Below are positions 45,394 to 55,016 of a stretch of DNA of 64,000 nucleotides, in pieces. The notes under the pieces were generated by a model that was given only the letters and a program-made list of their open reading frames with translations, was not told the origin of the DNA and did no database searches. Each line of letters starts with the position of its first letter. Positions within the stretch are counted from its first letter, which is position 1. A program made the translations under genes and the position numbers. The stretch is from contig NZ_OZ035533.1 in assembly GCF_964033635.1 (NCBI RefSeq), positions 3,596,001-3,660,000 on the forward strand, in the 5' to 3' direction. This DNA comes from Chitinophaga sp. MM2321 (GTDB lineage: Bacteria > Bacteroidota > Bacteroidia > Chitinophagales > Chitinophagaceae).

Positions 45394-46755
45394 CTAATTA
45401 CTATCACTAACGACAATAACCTTCATCTGTTTTTCTGTATCAACCAGGTCAAATCCCAGTTGATTTAATGCCGACTTGATTTGGCTTAAATTCAAGTGTT
45501 GGAAATCGAAGGAAAGATCTAATTTGAAATCTACATTTGTGTCGTCTAATATAGGCGTTCTTGGGCTACCCTCGTCTATTTGAGCAATATTGGTCGTAAG
45601 TTGTAAATGTCTTGAGATAAAATCTTTAACAGTGATATTTGCTACGTGTATTGAATCGTCCACTTTAGCCCAACTGGAATGTCCAGTTTTGTTCTTCAAA
45701 GATTTTATTCTTTGACGGTTTTTTACAACCAGGGACAAAACCTTGCATACCTTAGTTTCAACTGTTGAAGTCAGTCCAAATGACCTTTCCAATTCTTCTC
45801 CTAATGCCATTTTTGTTTTTTCTAGTGATGATTCTCTTACCAAAGTGTATAGACTATAGGCATATAAATTTTTTATCCCATTTGCTATTAAGTCGTCAGG
45901 AGAAAACCTGTTTGTTTTAAGGACTATTCCATCATAGAATCCATCCCCATAATACCATTCTATTCTCCCGGTGTTAACAAACAAAAAAAGATGCTGAAGG
46001 TCAAAGCCCATACATTCGGACAAATTAGAGGGTTCAGCTCGCGGATTTCTGAAATATCCTGTATAGTAATAATTTGGCATTTTGTCATTCCATCTGGTCA
46101 GCAAAGAGCGGGATATAAACGCTGTATCGTAGCCCCCATTTGCTTGTAAACCGGAGGTTAGTAATGGCAATACTCTCACATAATTTGAGTCTGCATGTTT
46201 CTCGTGACTCGAATAACCTTTTTCAAGTTCTTCAGGCACCATACCGGAAATTATTTTTGCTAAAGCTATACTATCCAAATGATAAGTCTTCACTGCTATT
46301 TTTCCAACAGGATCTATGACAAGAATTAGCGGAAAAGCCGTAATGTCAAAAATACGGTTCACGGTTGTATCAAAGGCCACTGTTAAATCTAAATTATTCA
46401 ATTTCGCTTGGTTGTAATATAATGCTTTAGTCCGGATAACGTCTTTGGGGTCATTCGGATTGCCACTAGCTGCCACCATTATAATTTTAGCTTTCCCAGA
46501 AAATTGTTTGGTAAGTAAATTCATTCTAGGAAAACTTGCAATGCAGCCACTACAGAACCTCGACCAAAAGTCCAATACCAGCCATTGACCCTTATAGTCT
46601 TTTATACTAGCTTTAGAAGTTGGGTTATTTATTATCTCAGTAAATAGATGATTGTTAACATAGTCACCAACTTTTGGAAAATAGATCTTATTAGCTTGAC
46701 CATATACTTCCATCATTGTGAGGATTAGAATAGCTATTATAATTATTTTTCTCAT
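45394..46755 (-). CDS. TlpA-like exported thioredoxin-domain protein (cassette B)
   Basis: This 453-aa protein has a signal peptide (MRKIIIIAILILTMMEVYGQ), an active site Cys68-Ser-Gly-Cys71 (LDFWSRFCSGC) and a cis-proline region (TAFPLILVIDPVG). A C-terminal domain ends QLGFDLVDTEKQMKVIVVSDS, similar to the tail of the cassette A protein and to DUF3738. A thiol/disulfide role in the periplasm is inferred. It is last in its operon after susD and converges with the CX6C peptide genes, as in cassette A. Confidence 0.85.
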   Translation of the reverse strand: MRKIIIIAILILTMMEVYGQANKIYFPKVGDYVNNHLFTEIINNPTSKASIKDYKGQWLVLDFWSRFCSGCIASFPRMNLLTKQFSGKAKIIMVAASGNPNDPKDVIRTKALYYNQAKLNNLDLTVAFDTTVNRIFDITAFPLILVIDPVGKIAVKTYHLDSIALAKIISGMVPEELEKGYSSHEKHADSNYVRVLPLLTSGLQANGGYDTAFISRSLLTRWNDKMPNYYYTGYFRNPRAEPSNLSECMGFDLQHLFLFVNTGRIEWYYGDGFYDGIVLKTNRFSPDDLIANGIKNLYAYSLYTLVRESSLEKTKMALGEELERSFGLTSTVETKVCKVLSLVVKNRQRIKSLKNKTGHSSWAKVDDSIHVANITVKDFISRHLQLTTNIAQIDEGSPRTPILDDTNVDFKLDLSFDFQHLNLSQIKSALNQLGFDLVDTEKQMKVIVVSDSN

Positions 46756-46779
46756 AACAATATACTAATAACATGAACC

Positions 46780-48210
46780 TTAATTATATCCTTTATTCTG
46801 TATCAAATTTGGATCATTTTTCAATTCTGTAAGCGGTAGTGGAAGTAACTGTTTCTCACTTTTCCATATACCGCCCTTATCAGGGGTTACACTACCCATT
46901 ACGTTTTCAATTGATTTTGTGCGCTTTAAGTCCAGCCACCGATGGCCCCATTCGGTAAAAAGTTCAATTTGTCTTTCATGTAGTATTGAAGTAAGCAGTT
47001 CTGCTTTAGTAATGTTAGGTTTCGTATCTGCTATTAATGGCAAATTAGCTCGGCCTCTGATCACATCCAGGTCTGCTATTGCACCCGGGAGGTTACCTAA
47101 CTGTGCACGTGCTTCTGCGCGAATCAGATATTGTTCAGCCAAACGCAATACCACTGAATACTCAGAAATAGAAGTGGCATTTACTACTTTGTACTTAGCA
47201 GGATAGAAATAGTCTGTTCCAGCACTTGAAAATATTCCGATCCAGTTTGTTTTTCTCAAATCATTTGGTTCGAATGAATCAAGTAGACTCTTACTTATCG
47301 AAGAGCAATTAAAAAGCGAGTAAGTTGCTGGTACATCGGTCAAAACAAATCCTTTTCCTTCGGAAGTATTCATTAAAGATCCTTCAGTATAATCCGCAGG
47401 ACTAAGTTGCCAGATTGCTTCTTTACTGTTTACTAGAAATACTTCGCTCAGTGGTAACTCAGTAGTATATAAATTCGTCTCTTCTATAATGGAACTAGCC
47501 TCTGCTTCTGCCTCGGAATATTTTCCCATGAATAAATACGTCCTTGCTAGTAGGGCCATTGCAGCATATTTATTAGGTCGAAGTCTTTGTGTGGAAACGA
47601 TGTATTTTGCATCCAGGTAATCTTCGCTTAAATCCTGTTTTGCAAGCAGTAAGTCAGCTACAATTTGATTATAAATTGATGACTGTGCGTCCCGCTTAGC
47701 GTTACCGTTTATTAAATAGTCAGTGGAAGTTATTAGGGGTACATCTCCGTAGAGGTTCACGAGATAAAAATACCAGAAAGACCGAATGAAAAGTGCTTCA
47801 GCTATAAGTTGCTTTTTGACATTTGGTGATAGCGTTTGAGAAGCGTTACAACCCTCATACACTGCATTAGCCTGATAGATATACTGGTATGCACTTAGCC
47901 ATATAGAATTAGTTGGGGCGTCAAGAGCATTCAAATTGTTCGTATAGATTTGATCCAGTGTATTCCAGTAGTTTTTGAGCTCATCCGCGGAAAGTCCCAA
48001 ATACAAACCCATTTGGTACGGTGATGGCTCTTTTGTTCCCATCATTTGAGGATAAATATTTAAAAGCGCAGCCGTTGCACTCTCATTATTGCCAAAAACT
48101 TTAGCAGTAACCAACTGCGTTTTTGGTGCTTCAACTTCAACAAATTTCCTACAACCAGCCAAGCTGAACGTAAGTATAAATATAGTTATTGATATGTAAT
48201 TTAATCTCAT
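46780..48210 (-). CDS. RagB/SusD-family outer-membrane lipoprotein (cassette B)
   Basis: This 476-aa protein has a lipobox ending LAGC (Cys20) and typical SusD blocks: AEALFIRSFWYFYLVNLYGDVPLITS, AMALLARTYLFMGKYSEAEAEAS, RLAEQYLIRAEARAQLGN and ILHERQIELFTEWGHRWLDLKRT. It is the surface lid of the SusC channel encoded 20 bases upstream. It is only distantly like the cassette A SusD, so the two loci may bind different ligands. Confidence 0.93.
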   Translation of the reverse strand: MRLNYISITIFILTFSLAGCRKFVEVEAPKTQLVTAKVFGNNESATAALLNIYPQMMGTKEPSPYQMGLYLGLSADELKNYWNTLDQIYTNNLNALDAPTNSIWLSAYQYIYQANAVYEGCNASQTLSPNVKKQLIAEALFIRSFWYFYLVNLYGDVPLITSTDYLINGNAKRDAQSSIYNQIVADLLLAKQDLSEDYLDAKYIVSTQRLRPNKYAAMALLARTYLFMGKYSEAEAEASSIIEETNLYTTELPLSEVFLVNSKEAIWQLSPADYTEGSLMNTSEGKGFVLTDVPATYSLFNCSSISKSLLDSFEPNDLRKTNWIGIFSSAGTDYFYPAKYKVVNATSISEYSVVLRLAEQYLIRAEARAQLGNLPGAIADLDVIRGRANLPLIADTKPNITKAELLTSILHERQIELFTEWGHRWLDLKRTKSIENVMGSVTPDKGGIWKSEKQLLPLPLTELKNDPNLIQNKGYN

Positions 48211-48229
48211 TTTTCCTAATTTTAATGAC

Positions 48230-51200
48230 TTAAAAAGTCAAATTTAAACCTGCTGTAATGATACGTAAAGAAGGTAGCGTAAGGGCCGATGCCACTCCTT
48301 GAGTTTCCGGGTCTAAGCCTTTAAACTTTGTAAAAGTCACCAGGTTTTGGCCCTGCAAGTAGACTTTTATATGCTTAGCGCATGCCTTTTGACTCCAGCG
48401 TTCTGGAATCTCCCAAGCGAAGTAGATGTTTTTTAGGCGTATAAAGGATGCATCAGTGATCAAGGCATCACTTTGCGTATATAACGAATTCTCGTTTGAA
48501 ATGAATGTCGTATATTTTTGGAATTGTGATCCCTCTTCACCTGCTTTCTCCCACCGATTTAAAACATAAGTTGGCTGGTTTACATTATACCTTCCCGGTG
48601 TTCCATTTTGGATAGTATAATCATAGCCCGTTTGTTTGACGAACTGGATGGAAAAATCTAAAGTAAATCCATTGTATGTAAAGTTATTGGTAATTGCACC
48701 GAACCATTTTTGCCCAACGAAATACGGTGCAATATCTGATGAGGACGTAATTTCGCCATCTTTATTTAGGTCATCAAACGTATATAGACCCGTATTTTTA
48801 TCCACTCCAGTAGACTTATAAAGAAACATAATAAATAATGGCTGACCAACAACATATCTTTGAGCGTAGCTTGAACTGGTTAAATTAGGGTATGAAATCA
48901 GCTTATTTTTAGGTACGCTAATGTTGCCGGAAGTACTCCAGGAAAAACCACTGTGGGAAAGGTTCTGTGAGGTTATCTCTATTTCCAAGCCTTTGTTTTC
49001 TATAACCGCAGGCAGGTTTGCTCTGACATTGGAGAAGCCAGTTATTCCTGGCAAGTTATATCCAACTAGCTGGTTCCCGGTGCGGTTACGGTACCAATCT
49101 ATATTGAAGAGCAATTTATTATCTAAGAATCCAGTTTCCAAGGCAGCCTCAATTTTATTGATGGTTTCCCAGCCATAAAGTGGATTTGTTAGGGATTTTG
49201 GGTCAAGGGTAGACACCCCCATATATGTCGTTCCATTTGACAGGTATGAACTCAGGTATTCATAATCATCGATTTGGTCATTTCCGGTTTTGCCAATACT
49301 ACCTCTGAGTTTTCCATAACTGATGAAGGAGGGCAACCTAAGAAAGTTCTCCTTGGAAAATATCCATGCGGCGCCAATCGCACCAAAATTCCCAAATTGT
49401 CTGTCTGGCCCGAAACGACTACTACCATCCCTTCTTCCTGTCAAGTTTAAAACATATTTTTCATCGTAATTATATCCAATTCTGCCATAGATCGCATTGT
49501 AGTGATAAAGAGAATAAATGGACGAAGATCCATTTAAAGCAGATGCAGCCGAAATGTTCTCAATTAAATCATCGGACGAAAATCCCACATATCGTTGCTG
49601 GACTCCTTCCTGCTCCTTTTGTTGCCACGTTGCACCAACTAAAGCCTCTAATGTATTTTTGCCGAATACTCTTCTATAATTTATCTGGGGGTCAATAATC
49701 CAGCTGCCAACTGAATTGTGTGCAAGGTCATTCAACCGATTGGTTGGAAGAATCCCTGACCTGGGCATTATAGAAGTGGCTGGCTGTATGGTCGACTCGT
49801 CTAAGCGCATCTTTGTATAACCAAAATTACTTTTGAGCTGCAAACCATTTATGATGTTGTAGGATAGAGTTATATTTGAGATTAGATTTTCTGTTTTAGC
49901 GGTCAATTTTTCCTCAATCCACGCATAAGGATTACTATAGAAATTTTTCAACCAATTAATAGTGCCATCTGCATTATAAGGATCAGGTGAATTCGGTGCA
50001 ATTAATATGTATTTAGTCAGATCGATTATCGGTAATCTGTTATTTGAATTTGAATAGGAACTACTAAAATCGGCATGAAATTTTTCATTTTCTGAGGTGT
50101 GATTTATATTCACAAGCATTGATCCTATACGGTTATTATATGGCCCTGGGTACACTGTTGTTTCCTTGCGGTATGAACCGCTCAACAGAAACTGCGTATT
50201 TTTATTTCCACCGGAAATGGATCCTTGGGCATTTAGGAAGTTAGCAGTACCACCGATGAATTTTTCCTGCCAATCTGTATATTTATTTTGATCGTATAGG
50301 GTAAGATCTGCATTTGAACTTGATACAGTTGTTGTTGAAGTGGGTATGCTTAAGCCGTCATTTAAATATGCCTCCTTGCGCATTTCGAGATATTGTGGCG
50401 TATTCATTGCCTTTATTTTCTTCGCTACTTCACCAATGCCATTTGATACATTGACATCCAATCTGGTTTGGCCTGATTTACCTTTTTTTGTCGTAATAAG
50501 TATAACCCCATTGGCACCCCTTGAACCGTATATAGCTGTCGCATCTGCATCTTTAAGCACATCTATACTTTCTATATCTTCAGGACGCAAGCTCATAAAG
50601 GGGCTTAAATTAGTAAGGGTAGCATTTGTATTCTGAGAAAGGTTGCTGGCATTAAATGGGACACCATCAACGATATAAAATGGGTCGTTACCATTTGCAA
50701 TGCTGTTTTGACCACGCAGTCTGACCTGCAAACCCGCTCCTGGAACTCCGGAAGTTTGAAATAGATATAAACCAGGGATTTTACCTTGCAGAGCAAGTAA
50801 CGGGTCGCTTACCGGTTGCTTGCTAATTTCCTCAGCCTTTAAAGTACTGACACTACCAGTATTCAAAATCTTAGTCGTCGAATAGTATCCTTTTATAACT
50901 GCTTCATCAAGTTGATTTAATAATTCCTTTAATATAATATTGATTACAGTCCTTCCTTTAATAGGTATATCTTCATTGGTATAACCAACATAACTGAATT
51001 GAAGTACACTATTAGATTCAGCTGTTATGCTGTAATCCCCATCCTCATTTGTAGTAGTTCCCGTTTGCGAATCTTTAATTCGGATGTTAACACCAATCAA
51101 TGGTTTATTCTCATTGTCTGTTACTTTCCCTTTAATGATGATTTGTTTTTCCTCATCAAGCTTTGATTCAGGAGTAAATTTGTCGTCTTTTTTTTTGTCA

Positions 51201-51586
51201 GACTTGGGTTGAATGATAATAATTTTATTCTCTTTAGAGTAGCTGAAGGGTTGGTCTGCAAAGATCTTTTCCAGCGATTCTTCAATGCTGGAATTTTGAA
51301 GTTCGATGGTGACCGGCCTGGCATCTTTGAGATAGGAGCTTTTGAATAGAAACTGATACCCGGTTTGTTGCCTGATCGATTTCATCACATCACGTAAGGG
51401 TGCTTTTTTGAGGGAAAGGGTAATGTCCTGCGAATAGGCCGCAGCGGAAACCCTCAATGAAATGGCCAGAAGTATCAGAAACATTTTCATGGCTATAATG
51501 AATTGAATTTGTCTTTGGTTGAGTACAGGCATTTTCCCGCTGAAAAAAGAAAATACGCCTGCATCGGTATGAATAGTATTATTCAT
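48230..51586 (-). CDS. SusC/RagA-family TonB-dependent transporter with STN domain (cassette B)
   Basis: This 1118-aa outer-membrane protein has a signal segment, an STN domain at about 57-125 (ITLSLKKAPLRDVMKSIRQQTGYQFL), a CarboxypepD_reg-like domain at about 150-220 (IKGKVTDNENKPLIGVNI) and a plug ending GSRGANGVILITTKKG. The barrel ends ITAGLNLTF. The STN domain links it to the FecR/ECF pair upstream. The open frame reads on upstream of the transmembrane signal; the first ATG (51586) is used, though one 93 bases further in (at MKMFLILLA) may be the real start. Confidence 0.92.
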   Translation of the reverse strand: MNNTIHTDAGVFSFFSGKMPVLNQRQIQFIIAMKMFLILLAISLRVSAAAYSQDITLSLKKAPLRDVMKSIRQQTGYQFLFKSSYLKDARPVTIELQNSSIEESLEKIFADQPFSYSKENKIIIIQPKSDKKKDDKFTPESKLDEEKQIIIKGKVTDNENKPLIGVNIRIKDSQTGTTTNEDGDYSITAESNSVLQFSYVGYTNEDIPIKGRTVINIILKELLNQLDEAVIKGYYSTTKILNTGSVSTLKAEEISKQPVSDPLLALQGKIPGLYLFQTSGVPGAGLQVRLRGQNSIANGNDPFYIVDGVPFNASNLSQNTNATLTNLSPFMSLRPEDIESIDVLKDADATAIYGSRGANGVILITTKKGKSGQTRLDVNVSNGIGEVAKKIKAMNTPQYLEMRKEAYLNDGLSIPTSTTTVSSSNADLTLYDQNKYTDWQEKFIGGTANFLNAQGSISGGNKNTQFLLSGSYRKETTVYPGPYNNRIGSMLVNINHTSENEKFHADFSSSYSNSNNRLPIIDLTKYILIAPNSPDPYNADGTINWLKNFYSNPYAWIEEKLTAKTENLISNITLSYNIINGLQLKSNFGYTKMRLDESTIQPATSIMPRSGILPTNRLNDLAHNSVGSWIIDPQINYRRVFGKNTLEALVGATWQQKEQEGVQQRYVGFSSDDLIENISAASALNGSSSIYSLYHYNAIYGRIGYNYDEKYVLNLTGRRDGSSRFGPDRQFGNFGAIGAAWIFSKENFLRLPSFISYGKLRGSIGKTGNDQIDDYEYLSSYLSNGTTYMGVSTLDPKSLTNPLYGWETINKIEAALETGFLDNKLLFNIDWYRNRTGNQLVGYNLPGITGFSNVRANLPAVIENKGLEIEITSQNLSHSGFSWSTSGNISVPKNKLISYPNLTSSSYAQRYVVGQPLFIMFLYKSTGVDKNTGLYTFDDLNKDGEITSSSDIAPYFVGQKWFGAITNNFTYNGFTLDFSIQFVKQTGYDYTIQNGTPGRYNVNQPTYVLNRWEKAGEEGSQFQKYTTFISNENSLYTQSDALITDASFIRLKNIYFAWEIPERWSQKACAKHIKVYLQGQNLVTFTKFKGLDPETQGVASALTLPSLRIITAGLNLTF

Positions 51587-51650
51587 ATCTTTGGTTAGTT
51601 TAGGTAATTAAAATTGTTGATTCATCTCGACATGCAAAAGACCTGACTAC

Positions 51651-51677
51651 AACCGGGGTGTTAGTAGCACTCCGGTT
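51651..51677. promoter_or_regulatory. intercistronic hairpin between FecR and SusC genes
   Basis: AACCGG (51651-51656) pairs with CCGGTT (51672-51677), with an inner GGTG/CACT extension making about 10 bp. Read on the plus strand it is followed by TTTTTTAG. In the minus-strand mRNA it could reduce readthrough or protect the susC message. Confidence 0.45.
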
Positions 51678-51721
51678 TTTTAGTCTTTTACAATGATTGT
51701 GTTTGTGTTGTTAGTTTTGTA

Positions 51722-52879
51722 CTAGTTGATCATGATCCTCCTTCCTTCCATCTTTAATTTGATGCTGCTGCTGATTTCAATTGACCTCAAAACTTCGGAT
51801 AGCGGAATCTTACGGGAGATTTCACCATCGAAATTTATTTGCGGCATATTGCTGTAATCAACCTCAACGTTGTACCATCGGCTAATTTCTCTTAACACTT
51901 GCTGCAATGGGGTTTGGACGAAAACGAATAGCCCGTCCTTCCAGGCAATGATATCGTCTGGATTGACTTGCTTAACTAGGATTTCATGTGATGTAACTAT
52001 CGCTTGTTTTCCGGGAGAGAGGTTTGTGTGTGCCCCGGTTTTGGGTAAGGAAACTACGACGCTTCCTTCAGCGAGCGTAGTTTGCATGTTTTCAGATTTA
52101 GGATAGCAGCATACATTGAAATGTGTGCCGGTTACGGTTACCAATTGTTCATTACTCTGAACTGAGAAGGGTTTTGTAGGATTCTTCGTTACTTCGAAAT
52201 AGGCTTCTCCAATCAGTTCTACCTTCCTTTCTTTTAGTTTGGTAAAGGATTGGGGAAAAGTGATTTTTGAATCGGCATTCAGCCAGACATGTGTACCGTC
52301 TTGCAATACAATTTCATATTGGCCTCCTTTAGGCGTACTGATCGTATTCAATTGTTCTCCAGTTGTCTCATCGGATTTGGTTATGGTAGATTTGGTTATG
52401 GTATAGATAACCTTTCCATTTTTAGATTGTTGAATGCTGAGACCTGCTAATTTGGAGAGTTCTCCCTGATGGAGACTGTCCAAGGTGATTTGCTGTCCAT
52501 TTGCAAGAGTGAGGATAGCTTTATTACTGGCAGGCCCTATATCCGTTGCAGCGAGGTTTGGTACATCGGGTAGAATTACCGGATTCAGAAACCACCAAAC
52601 CGTGCCGGCTGCTAAAACAAATCCCAGCACGGCGGCGGCTATCTTTAACGGGGTAAATGGTATAGTCCTTTTGTTTTTTCTATGAATAAGACGGGCATCA
52701 TGATCTACAAGTGCATTCCAGATGCTTTCATTAATCTGCTCAAAATCAGGCTGACCTTCCGGCATGGATTCCGACTTTGCGATCTCCAGGTACCAGCTCT
52801 CGACCAGTAGCTGCTCTTCCGGTGTGCAGGTTCCATTACGGTAACGTGCGATTAATGCTAGTGCTTCTTGTTTTTCCAT
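51722..52879 (-). CDS. FecR-family anti-sigma factor (cassette B)
   Basis: This 385-aa protein has a cytoplasmic N-terminus (about 1-75), a transmembrane helix at about 78-97 and a FecR domain (NTISTPKGGQYEIVLQDGTHVWLNADSKI). A DUF4974 C-terminal domain follows (LQQVLREISRWYNVEVDYS). It belongs with the sigma gene at 53039-53617 and the downstream SusC. The layout matches cassette A. Confidence 0.93.
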   Translation of the reverse strand: MEKQEALALIARYRNGTCTPEEQLLVESWYLEIAKSESMPEGQPDFEQINESIWNALVDHDARLIHRKNKRTIPFTPLKIAAAVLGFVLAAGTVWWFLNPVILPDVPNLAATDIGPASNKAILTLANGQQITLDSLHQGELSKLAGLSIQQSKNGKVIYTITKSTITKSDETTGEQLNTISTPKGGQYEIVLQDGTHVWLNADSKITFPQSFTKLKERKVELIGEAYFEVTKNPTKPFSVQSNEQLVTVTGTHFNVCCYPKSENMQTTLAEGSVVVSLPKTGAHTNLSPGKQAIVTSHEILVKQVNPDDIIAWKDGLFVFVQTPLQQVLREISRWYNVEVDYSNMPQINFDGEISRKIPLSEVLRSIEISSSIKLKMEGRRIMIN

Positions 52880-53038
52880 TGCTAATCTATCGGTTGTAGG
52901 TATGCCCCATAACTTAAATACAGGTGACCAGGTGATTTAGGGTAGTCCATTCTTGTTTTTTTTAAAAAAACCTGTGGACAACCTGCCCAATAACACCTTA
53001 AGTATTTGTAAATCAGATTCTTGAATTAATTTATTTTT

Positions 53039-53617
53039 TTAGAGAAACAGGGAAATCAGGAGCGTTAATTTGCTTCGAAGGATTTGCATCGCACGCTCTA
53101 TTTGCTTTTTAATGGTTTGCTCACTGGTTCCGGTTTCATTGGATATCTCTCGATAGCTGAGTCTTTGTTTTTTTGCCAATTCAAAGGCCCGTCGCATTTT
53201 AGGGGGAAGAAGAGAAATTTCTGTTTCTATTCTTTCCTGAAGTTGACGATCGCTATCCTCTTCCCGTTCTAAGATTTCTTCACGGCTAAGTTCATGCTCA
53301 TTAAGGTTTACGTGATGCCAGAAATGTGCATACCTGTCGATTACCTTCTCATGATCAAATGCGTTCATGATTTTGTTTCTCAGACTGGTATAGAGATAAG
53401 GCCAGAGCGGTTTTTCAGAATCAATCCGATCCGATTTATGGAGTAGCATCATAAATACATCCTGTACGGTATCTTTAGCCTGCTCATCGCATTTGAGCAA
53501 ACGCCGGGCATGAAGAAATAGCATTCTCCAATATCTGTTGTAAAGTACCTCGAATGCCTTTCCGTCGCCTTGGTTGAATGCGGAAAGCAATTCACTGTCA
53601 GTTAGTGCATCAAGCAT
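53039..53617 (-). CDS. ECF RNA polymerase sigma factor (cassette B)
   Basis: This 192-aa protein has sigma-70 region 2 (FEVLYNRYWRMLFLHARRLLKCDEQAKDTVQDVFMMLL, about 22-60) and region 4 (LPPKMRRAFELAKKQRLSYREISNETGTSEQTIKKQI, about 137-173). It is the first gene of the cassette B operon, 159 bases before the FecR gene. It probably drives its own SusCD operon after release from FecR. Confidence 0.92.
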   Translation of the reverse strand: MLDALTDSELLSAFNQGDGKAFEVLYNRYWRMLFLHARRLLKCDEQAKDTVQDVFMMLLHKSDRIDSEKPLWPYLYTSLRNKIMNAFDHEKVIDRYAHFWHHVNLNEHELSREEILEREEDSDRQLQERIETEISLLPPKMRRAFELAKKQRLSYREISNETGTSEQTIKKQIERAMQILRSKLTLLISLFL

Positions 53618-53807
53618 GTATCGCCTTTTTCGCTAAATCGTAAAATACTGAAATTTAATTACTGCCGGCTCTGTTACCGACACAGTATGAACATGACAAT
53701 TGCAAAAAAGGATTTTTTCAAAGGATCAGTAAGCAAATATGGGGGTTCCCCATTTAAGCTATGTACGATTGTGAAGGCACTTTAGATTAAATTTAAAAAA
53801 TTAAGGT

Positions 53808-54377
53808 TCAGCCGATCACAATGATCAATATTCTTGCAATCCTGCTGCGCAGGGTTTTGATGGCCAAATAAAGTTGCTTTTTTACTGTTTCTTCCGCTGT
53901 TCCCGTGCGGACGGCGATTTCCTTATGACTCAGCTGCTCATTCCAGCTCAATTTAAACTTAGTCCTGGTCTGTTCGTGTAGCAGCTCAATTTCCCTATCA
54001 ATACTTTCAGTCAGTTCCCTTGCCAGTATGGCTTCATCGGTCTGCCAATGCCCATCTTCATAGATGCGAACGAGTAACTGAAAATGATCGTCCCTTATTC
54101 TTTCCTTCGCAATAATATTCAGGATATGATTACGAAGGGAAGTATACAGAAAAGAAGCAATGGTGCTTTTCAGCTCGAATTTTCCTTTTTTCTCAAGGAG
54201 CTTTGTAAACACGTCCTGCAATACGTCAGCTGCCTGCTCATCATCTTTGACCATGCGCCTGGCATGGCCGTACATTTTTTGCCAATACCGGTTATATATC
54301 TCAGCAAACGCATCTGAACTGCCTTCATTAAACAATACGGCCAACGCTGAATCAGGTTTATCACATAAAGTTTTCAT
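53808..54377 (-). CDS. second ECF sigma factor, no FecR of its own
   Basis: This 189-aa protein is similar to the adjacent sigma gene in region 2 (FAEIYNRYWQKMYGHARRMVKDDEQAADVLQDVFTKLL) and region 4 (FKLSWNEQLSHKEIAVRTGTAEETVKKQL). It lies 190 bases upstream of the cassette B sigma gene in the same direction and no FecR or SusC gene separates them. It may share the cassette B FecR, or be a duplicate whose partners were lost. Ends hydrophobic (RILIIVIG), like its neighbour. Confidence 0.9.
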   Translation of the reverse strand: MKTLCDKPDSALAVLFNEGSSDAFAEIYNRYWQKMYGHARRMVKDDEQAADVLQDVFTKLLEKKGKFELKSTIASFLYTSLRNHILNIIAKERIRDDHFQLLVRIYEDGHWQTDEAILARELTESIDREIELLHEQTRTKFKLSWNEQLSHKEIAVRTGTAEETVKKQLYLAIKTLRSRIARILIIVIG

Positions 54378-54539
54378 TTTATTGGAATGGTTAAGGTAGT
54401 AATGGTGCGTACCGGAAGCGGAGATGAAGAGAAGGATCTATGGGTTAACAGTTATAGGTATTTCCCCGGCTCACCAATAAACAAATATAATTAAAATAAT
54501 ATTTGTAGTGGTAAATTTTGAACGGATTATGCTTAAAGG

Positions 54540-54917
54540 TTAGGATACCAGCCCTACGGATTGATTGATAATGTGCTGTATGTGCGGCAACAGGGTGCTT
54601 TTTCGAGCCAGCATTAAGAGCAATCGATATAGTATCCCCAGCGCGATGATGAAGTTGAAGTAGCCCATCGCCGGAATGTATACATCTGTGGTAAGTATAT
54701 ACTTCCGTTTAGTCAGTTTACCATGTAGTGTTGCAATCCGTGTGGCCAGCTCAATCAGCTTGATGTTCAGCAACCAGGTGCTTAGCTGTGCATCTTTCCC
54801 TTTTTCGAAATCACATTCTGCCTGGACAAGATCAGTGTAAATTGATCCCAGCTCGGTGATCACTTCCGAACTGGGATGGTATTTTGATTTCGGGAATAAG
54901 GTAAAACCATTCATCAT
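54540..54917 (-). CDS. hypothetical protein (125 aa)
   Basis: This helical protein starts MMNGFTLFPKSKYHPSSEVI. Helices at about 20-60 are followed by a hydrophobic C-terminal part (AMGYFNFIIALGILYRLLLMLA). One membrane or buried helix is possible. It lies in the ICE accessory region between the cassette B sigma genes and a response-regulator gene. No family recognised. Confidence 0.5.
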   Translation of the reverse strand: MMNGFTLFPKSKYHPSSEVITELGSIYTDLVQAECDFEKGKDAQLSTWLLNIKLIELATRIATLHGKLTKRKYILTTDVYIPAMGYFNFIIALGILYRLLLMLARKSTLLPHIQHIINQSVGLVS

Positions 54918-55016
54918 GGGTTAAATAAAATAGCAATGAATAAAATTGATTCTTCATTTCAGGTATCGTCTCCTTGTTATGCACCATCCTTACTCCCGAC
55001 CTTAGCGTAAGGGTAC

